Shown in pieces: positions 58,551 through 64,000 of a DNA stretch of 64,000 nucleotides (positions are counted from its first letter, which is position 1; each line of letters starts with the position of its first letter). The DNA comes from Limonium bicolor (taxonomy: Eukaryota; Streptophyta; Magnoliopsida; Caryophyllales; Plumbaginaceae). The DNA lies in NCBI GenBank assembly GCA_023374045.1, contig CM041779.1, positions 147,437,485 through 147,501,484 of the forward strand, given 5' to 3'. The position numbers were made by a program, and so were the translations under genes. The notes beneath the pieces were generated by a model. That model worked only from the letters and a program-made list of their open reading frames with translations, was not told the origin of the DNA and did no database searches.

Positions 58551-61500
58551 TGAAATACCCCAAACCTAGTTATGTTGTTTAAACACCTAAATAGGGTGTA
58601 ACAAGACTAAAAAGAGTCTTAGAAACCTTACTAAACAAATTTAAACAAAAGGAAACACAAATGTGCTTTAAAGTCAATAAGAGCTAAAATGTGCTTTAAG
58701 CTTGGGATAAACTTGAGTAAGGCCTAATGAGCTTACCAAGACTTCATTTATATACTAATGAACTTATTAAACCAATTACCAAAGAAAACCAAGCTTGAAA
58801 ACAAGTTAAAACACAAAATGTGCTTTAAGAAGTCTTAAAGCACGTTTTTGAAAAATTGTCTTGTAAATGAGTTTTGAATGGCTAAATGTCCATCATTACT
58901 CTTAAATATATATGTGTACTATATAGTATCACATTTGGGTGGCTATATTAGTGGGAAATCAAAAATTTCACTTCTATGTGCCTTGTATAGGTGAATAGTA
59001 CTTTTTATAAGTTAATTTGTAACATATGTTGTATTAAGTAATTAAATTGACAAACAAAGACTATATTACCCTCATTATACTTAGGGGGCCGGTTTTCTAA
59101 GGCTTGGTGACTCACCACTCTCTTATTAATGTATTAAGTAAGATAAGATAAGTAAATAAGCTACTTTTTACCTTTTAACACATAAATATCTCTTAAAGCA
59201 AATTCTATCTTCATTCTCTCATTTCCTTTCCTTGCTCACACGGTTTCCCACTCATCTCCTCCCTTCTTCTTTGTTCTCTCACGATAAACCACTACCACCA
59301 TTGAAACACAAGCTTTGACCACTTGTTAAACCTAGCTCACTTGTCCAAATCAAAAACAAATACCACCAATCTCTTCCTCTCATCAAGCTCTTCATTCCTA
59401 TCTTCTCAAAACTCCAAGAGCTCCATTTCGGTGCCAAGGTGTTCCACCATTGAAGGAGCTTGAGCTTATATTTTGACATATTATTACTCTCCTTTGCTTC
59501 TAGGTAAGGAATCTCAAACAAAAATCAAGTTTCCTCCTTGTTTTTGTCATGTCCGAAAATACACATTGATATAGCTCATTGTGTGACTTTGTTCTAGCTT
59601 CATTTCAACTCTTCATGGACTAGGTGGAGTCCTCTCTTGTTGTATATCCAAACTCTCTTCAAAGAACAAGGTAAAACAACTACATTAATGTTTTTGAAAC
59701 AATGTCAATTAGGGTTTACAATGAGATGAAGCCTATAGCTTAAATACTCATTATAAAGTTTGTATATTGTTTAGAACTTGTCAAGGAATCAAGTACTCTA
59801 TTGGTTTCTAAAGGAAACAAGAAAGAAGTGATTTTGCAAAAGAGGTAAATCTACTAACCTAATGCTATTTTAATGCCTTAGGAGAAATGAGCTTATAATG
59901 CTTATTAAAACTATCTAAAGAGCCAATGGGGAATGACTTAGTGAAGTGTTCTTAAGAGACTAGTAAAGGGCATATGTGTATGTTGAGTGTATTTGCAGGT
60001 TAAAGGCATATATATTGTGGAAATTCAGTGTTTATGATTTAAGCACTTTAAGGGCCTAAGAGCCATGCATTTTAAGGGCCTAAGTGCCATGCAATTTAAG
60101 TTATGCACTATATTGTGATGTAGTGTAAATTTGGTGAAATTGTGTATGAGAGTGTTCTTGGTGATTTTGGATGTTCTTGTGTGTTTAAAGGAGAAGGTAA
60201 AGTGTTTAGGCATGGTAATGTTCTAGGGGAACCCATGTCAAAATCTAGGTAGGAAGTAAGAAGTTCTAAGTGGTTACATAAGTTTGGTGAGTTAGAAAGT
60301 GTAGGAAATGAATAAGGAGTTCAAGATGTTTTAAAGGAGTTATGATGAACTAGGAAGTATTCTAGAGTGTAATAGGGACTTAGGCATGGTCTTGAGATTT
60401 TAGTATGTACCAAAGTCATTTTGGACTTAGGTAAAGACTTAGGCAAACTTTGGTAACTAAGGAGAATGTATGAACTTGAGAAAGGATTTGAAGTAATGAT
60501 ATAAGGAGATAGTTGTGAGAGATGATGCTTGGGAGATGATGTTTAAACAAGGAGAAAGCATTTTGGGATAGTAGTTACCATAGGTGAGAAACACCATCTA
60601 GGAACCTAGTATAAAATAACATAAGTGTTAAGGAATTTTTACAAGGAAATAAGTAAATGTTTTAAGGAATTAGAAAATGAGTTTCATGGATGTTGTATGT
60701 GGATGTAAGGTTACCAAATGTTGCTAGGAAGCATTAAGAGGCCTTAGGAGAAGTTTGGTGAAGAATTGGCAAGTTTAGGTAAGTTTAGTAGGCGACCGAC
60801 CCAGGGGCCGACCCAGTTTGTGGGTCGGTCGAGCCTCTGTAAAATGTTAGGAAAATGTTCGGTGACGGTCCGACCCAAAAGGGTGGGTCGGACATGGGTC
60901 GGTCGAGCCTCTGTAAAATGTTGGGAAAATGTTCGCACATGGACCGACCCAGAATGGTGGGTCGGACATGGGTCGGTCAAGGTAAAGTTTTTCAGACCCG
61001 AAGACCACTGGGAGGGTCCGACCCAGTTGTGGGTCGGACGGTGGGTCGGTCGGACCAAAACATGTAAAAAAAAAAACAGAAATGAATGTGACTTATGTAG
61101 TTAACCCTAGAGTGTATAATGAAGGTAACCTAGGGTAAGATAGGCATTAAAACATGTCATACAATCATGTTAAATACTTAGTAAGTTTGAAGTTAAATAA
61201 ATAATTAACCGACATTACTAATGTGTTTAGGATTCTCTCAAGGTGGAAATCCGTCGAGGCAAGGACCAAGGTATGGTTTTCTTGCAGTCTGTTGCCTACC
61301 GGTTTACACCGGCTTGTGTGTTGTTTGTTTTCTGTGTGTTTATGACTTTGTAAGATTAAACCATGTAAAGAGTTTACAGTTGTTAAATATTATTATGTTG
61401 TTATTTATGACTCTCTCTTCCCATGTGAGTGTCTAACAAGACTTGACCTATTATTGTGAATTGTTGTTGTGCTCAATGTTGAACTACTAACATGGGCTAA

Positions 61501-62404
61501 CGGGGGAAGTGAGGAGTCCGGTCTGTTCCGGCCACGCGTGTGAGTATGGGAGTCGATGTCATAACCGGTTCGATTCTCTCTGTATGTTATGGTTAAGTTT
61601 CCAATTTGGTTTCTAACCTTCCCTTTAGCTTAACCAAGGCTATTTTACTGACTCACGTCGGGCCACAGGGGCATACTATATGTTTTGTTTCGGTGTGCTT
61701 GGATCACTATATCCGGGCCTTGTGTTAAGTTAACCGTTCAATCTAACCGGACGGTAACGAGTTATGTAACGAGCTAAGTATGAGCGTGGCAACATTCTCG
61801 AAGCTCTCAATGGGGACTAACTGTGTTGGTTCTCTTCCTAAAAGGATTTGTATGTTTGTGATGTGTGTTATGATGTGTACAATACCCTTGTTATGTTACA
61901 TATGTATGTGTTGTGTGTTTAAAAATAAATATCATGTCATCCTGACAATTGGTTGCGCGTATCCCGGTAGTCGATGGGCTGCGCGTTAGCCATACCAGCA
62001 AAGGTGCTGACCCCCTCGGGGGCTCCATATTTTTATTGCAGGATGAGGATCGAAGAGGCGGAGTGGCTCTAGGTCCTAGAGAGTAGTTTACTTTTGAAGT
62101 ATTTTGGATGTTAGCCCGGGTTGCGCCTGTGCACCCGTGGCGTATTATATACTTGTTGGTGACGGTTTACAGTGAATTAAACAGTGAAGGATTTATGTAA
62201 ATACTCGGTATCATATTGTTATATATGGTTGTTAGTTCTATGCTCGGGAGTCTGATCATCAGACCGGTACGATTGTATTTATTCAGCCTTGTTAGCCACG
62301 TGGGTGGTTGACGGCATTGTAGCACCAATCGTTTAGTTACCGTTTAGTTGTTTATTTTCCGCTGCGATTCCAAGTATAGTTATGTGCGTAGTAGGGGTGT
62401 TACA
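58551..62404 (+). repeat. 5' LTR of Gypsy copy B, 3854 bp
   Basis: Starts TGAAATACCCCAAACC and ends GGGTGTTACA, like the LTRs of copy A. It contains the GGGTCGG block at 60790-61060. Differences from copy A are more numerous near 59060-59300 and 60060-60110 (a short tandem duplication of GGCCTAAGAGCCATGCATTT). Confidence 0.93.
60790..61060. repeat. GGGTCGG palindromic repeat block (copy B LTR)
   Basis: Same units as in copy A, in the opposite window orientation. Confidence 0.88.
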
Positions 62405-62409
62405 AAAAG

Positions 62410-62421
62410 TGGTATCAGAGC
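62410..62421 (+). other. Primer-binding site of Gypsy copy B
   Basis: TGGTATCAGAGC, intact, five bases after the LTR end; initiator methionine tRNA type. Confidence 0.92.
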
Positions 62422-62622
62422 GAAGTATCGCTCTGATGACTAGAATACCGAGCTTAGGGATATACCGAGTTAGGAAACCTAACTACAGTTACCTAAGTGA
62501 ACAGATTTGGAAAGGTTAACCACTAACTAAGTGTGGAGATACCTTATTATCGGGAAGCGTTACAGTCGTTAGACCGATAAGTGTGCAAGCATAATGCTAA
62601 TGAGATGTTCGTATAAATTCAG

Positions 62623-64000
62623 ATGGCAGGTAGACCACGAGGAAGAGGCCGCGGGCGCGGTATTGGAGGTATGGGTGACCAGGGTGAGGATACTACGGCA
62701 CAGACCATGGCTGAGGCAGTTGCAGCCGCCGTAGCTCAGCTGGTACCCGACCTAGTTGCTGCTATACAGCAAGGGCGACAGCCTGGAGTTCAGCCACCAC
62801 CACCACCGCCACGAGAGACCAATTGGGTCAAGGCGTTGGCTGATCTGAGGCCGCCTTCATTCAGTGGGGAGACCGATCCCCGTAAGCTCGAGGCATACAT
62901 CTCCGAGATGGAGACCGCCTTCGAAACCCTAGCACCACCTGAGCAGGTCAAGGTACGACTTGCTGCATATTATCTGAAGGGCTCGGCACAAAACTGGTGG
63001 AAGCTTGTGCGCGAGGGTAGAGTTGCTGATCCGACATTCCAGTGGAGGGAGTACACGGCTCTTCTGCGAGCCAAATACTACCCTATACATGTGCAAGAGG
63101 CCAAGCGCCTGGAGTTGGACAACCTGAGGCAAGGGGATAAGATGACGGTAGATGAGTACTACTCAGCCTTCATCGGACTAATCCACCTGCTACCGGATCT
63201 GGGTTACTCAGACCGGATCCTTGTGAACCGTTTCTACAACGGACTGAACTACCGCCTACGCTACGGCATGGGGCCTACTGGATATACCACCTTGCAGGTA
63301 AAGGGATTACAGTGTAATGTGAATAAGTGTGTACAATGTGATAATGTGATGTGAATTTGTCTAGCGGGGCATAACTGACACCCTAAATATAGGAGTGCTA
63401 TCATGCCGCTGCTATTGTGGAGATCACCGTCCGTCTGAGGGACGAGGAGAGTGCGCTTAAGCGCAAGGCTCAGAACGAGGGCCAAGGCACGCAAGGGCAG
63501 TGGGGAGGGAAGAAGAAGAAATCATACCCCCAGTCCCAGAAAGGACAGCAACAGGGTGGCAAGGGCCAGGCCCAGACCACCACTGCTGATGAGCCTCTGC
63601 AGCTCACCTATGCGTATGCGGCCAAGCCCCTACGTTCTTACCCACCTAAGGGTAATTGTCTAAACCTGTGTGATAAGTTAGAGTGTATGTTAATAAGTGG
63701 TGAAACAAGTATTAATGGTGTATTGTGATAGCAGCGAGCACGGGCTCTGGACCGGAGCGCCACTACTACTGCAAGTGGTGCAACGGCGACCACCCCGGCA
63801 AGGACTGCAAGGGTAATGATGTTCAGTGCCGGTACTGTAAGAAGATGGGTCACCGCGACCATGAGTGCTGGCAGAACCCGAACGGTAGGAACTTCAGGCC
63901 CAAGGGGCAATGGAAGGGTAAGGCCACTGACCACCGTGGCCAGAAAGGGAAAAAAAAAAAAAAAAAAAAAAAACCCCAGAGTAACCACCCCCAGATCAGA
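62623..64000 (+). CDS. Gag of Gypsy copy B, three exons, partial
   Basis: Exon 1 is 62623-63297 (225 codons), exon 2 is 63393-63651, exon 3 starts 63735 and runs to the window end. The protein starts MAGRPRGRGRGRG and has an Ala-rich helix (~31-47), a Pro-run (~63-68), the retrotransposon-gag domain (FSGETDPRKLEAYISEME; YLKGSAQNWW; KRLELDNLRQGDKMTVDEYY), a Gln/Gly/Lys-rich linker and two zinc knuckles (CKWCNGDHPGKDC, CRYCKKMGHRDHEC). The frame is open throughout when both introns are removed; leaving either in gives an early stop. Near the end a run of 24 A replaces sequence that in copy A reads on through a Pro-rich segment, so the last residues are doubtful. It binds and packages element RNA. 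Confidence 0.87.
63298..63392 (+). other. Intron 1 of copy B gag, 95 nt
   Basis: Boundaries TTGCAG|GTAAAG and AATATAG|GAG, phase 0. A CTGAC branch-like motif lies about 17 nt before the acceptor (ATAACTGACACCC). Copy A has TTGCAG joined directly to GAGTGC at the same place, so the boundary is defined by comparison and not just by consensus. Confidence 0.85.
63652..63734 (+). other. Intron 2 of copy B gag, 83 nt
   Basis: Boundaries AAGG|GTAATT and GATAGCAG|CGAGC, phase 1. An ATTAATG branch-like motif lies about 25 nt before the acceptor. Copy A has AAAGG joined to CTAGCACGG here with nothing extra. Confidence 0.83.
63950..63973 (+). repeat. A-homopolymer, 24 nt, within gag
   Basis: A run of 24 A sits where copy A has unique coding sequence (AAGACGGCGAACCAGCC). 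It could be a true expansion or a sequencing/assembly error. Confidence 0.85.

Larger units (their letters stand above)
58551..64000 (+). mobile_element. Ty3/Gypsy chromovirus copy B, 5' part (same family as copy A)
   Basis: 5' LTR 58551-62404, primer site 62410-62421, gag from 62623, cut by the window end within gag. Sequence closely matches copy A in inverted orientation. The flanking 5-mer on the left is TGATT. It is inserted in an older LTR (55435-58550). Its gag has two introns that copy A lacks. Whether it carries the AlkB-like gene lies beyond the window. Confidence 0.92.

Noticed and set aside
62410..62421. tRNA-like sequence TGGTATCAGAGC (several places)
   Set aside because: It is the primer-binding complement to tRNA, not a tRNA gene; no cloverleaf surrounds it.

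Overview
This is transposon-rich nuclear DNA from a flowering plant, most likely a dicot with a large genome. The evidence is the element types (CACTA, Copia, Ty3/Gypsy chromovirus, hAT, Harbinger and Stowaway MITEs) and one plant-type intron-containing transporter gene. I cannot name the species. Only one ordinary host gene is visible, a polyol/monosaccharide transporter (49092-50910, minus). Almost everything else is nested mobile DNA.

Layout. 1-4046: right end of a CACTA (En/Spm) element with decayed TNP2 transposase, inserted into a Copia element. 4047-19573: an 8.07-kb tandem array (units 4243-12312 and 12313-19573). Each unit holds a truncated Copia element, the 5' leader, a 1.4-kb LTR and the satellite-rich 3' region of a Tat/Ogre-like Gypsy element. 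19574-33441: a Gypsy chromovirus of Del/Tekay type ('copy A', minus strand) with 3.8-kb LTRs. 33442-36373: the 3' end and LTR of another Gypsy element (plus strand), ending at a 500-N assembly gap (36374-36873). 37251-38247: an internally deleted LINE-like insert. 39223-40439: a non-autonomous hAT element with a perfect 8-bp target duplication. 41834-48878: a non-autonomous LTR element (two 3.17-kb LTRs around 697 bp, target duplication TGCTT). 49092-51040: the transporter gene and its promoter. 51131-53384: MITEs, one nested in another. 53388-58550: AT-rich relic DNA, including a diverged LTR related to copy A. 58551-64000: a second Del/Tekay element ('copy B', plus strand), with 5' LTR, primer site and gag, cut by the window end.

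The most unusual feature is in copy A. Between gag and protease it carries an intact AlkB-type Fe(II)/2-oxoglutarate dioxygenase reading frame (27237-27976) resembling plant ALKBH1-like proteins, while the flanking gag and pol are frameshifted. The AlkB segment looks like part of an intron. A GT donor at the end of gag (28120) is in phase with two AG acceptors, one in front of AlkB and one in front of protease, so alternative splicing could give Gag-AlkB or Gag-Pol. Independently, copy B gag contains two canonical GT-AG introns (95 and 83 nt) that are precisely absent from copy A, which suggests this family is spliced and that spliced RNA has been reverse-transcribed. The AlkB call rests on motifs read directly. 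The splicing model is inference and needs RNA evidence.

Duplicated segments differ largely by one-base indels, which points to residual long-read error. Frameshifts in otherwise good genes should therefore be treated with caution.
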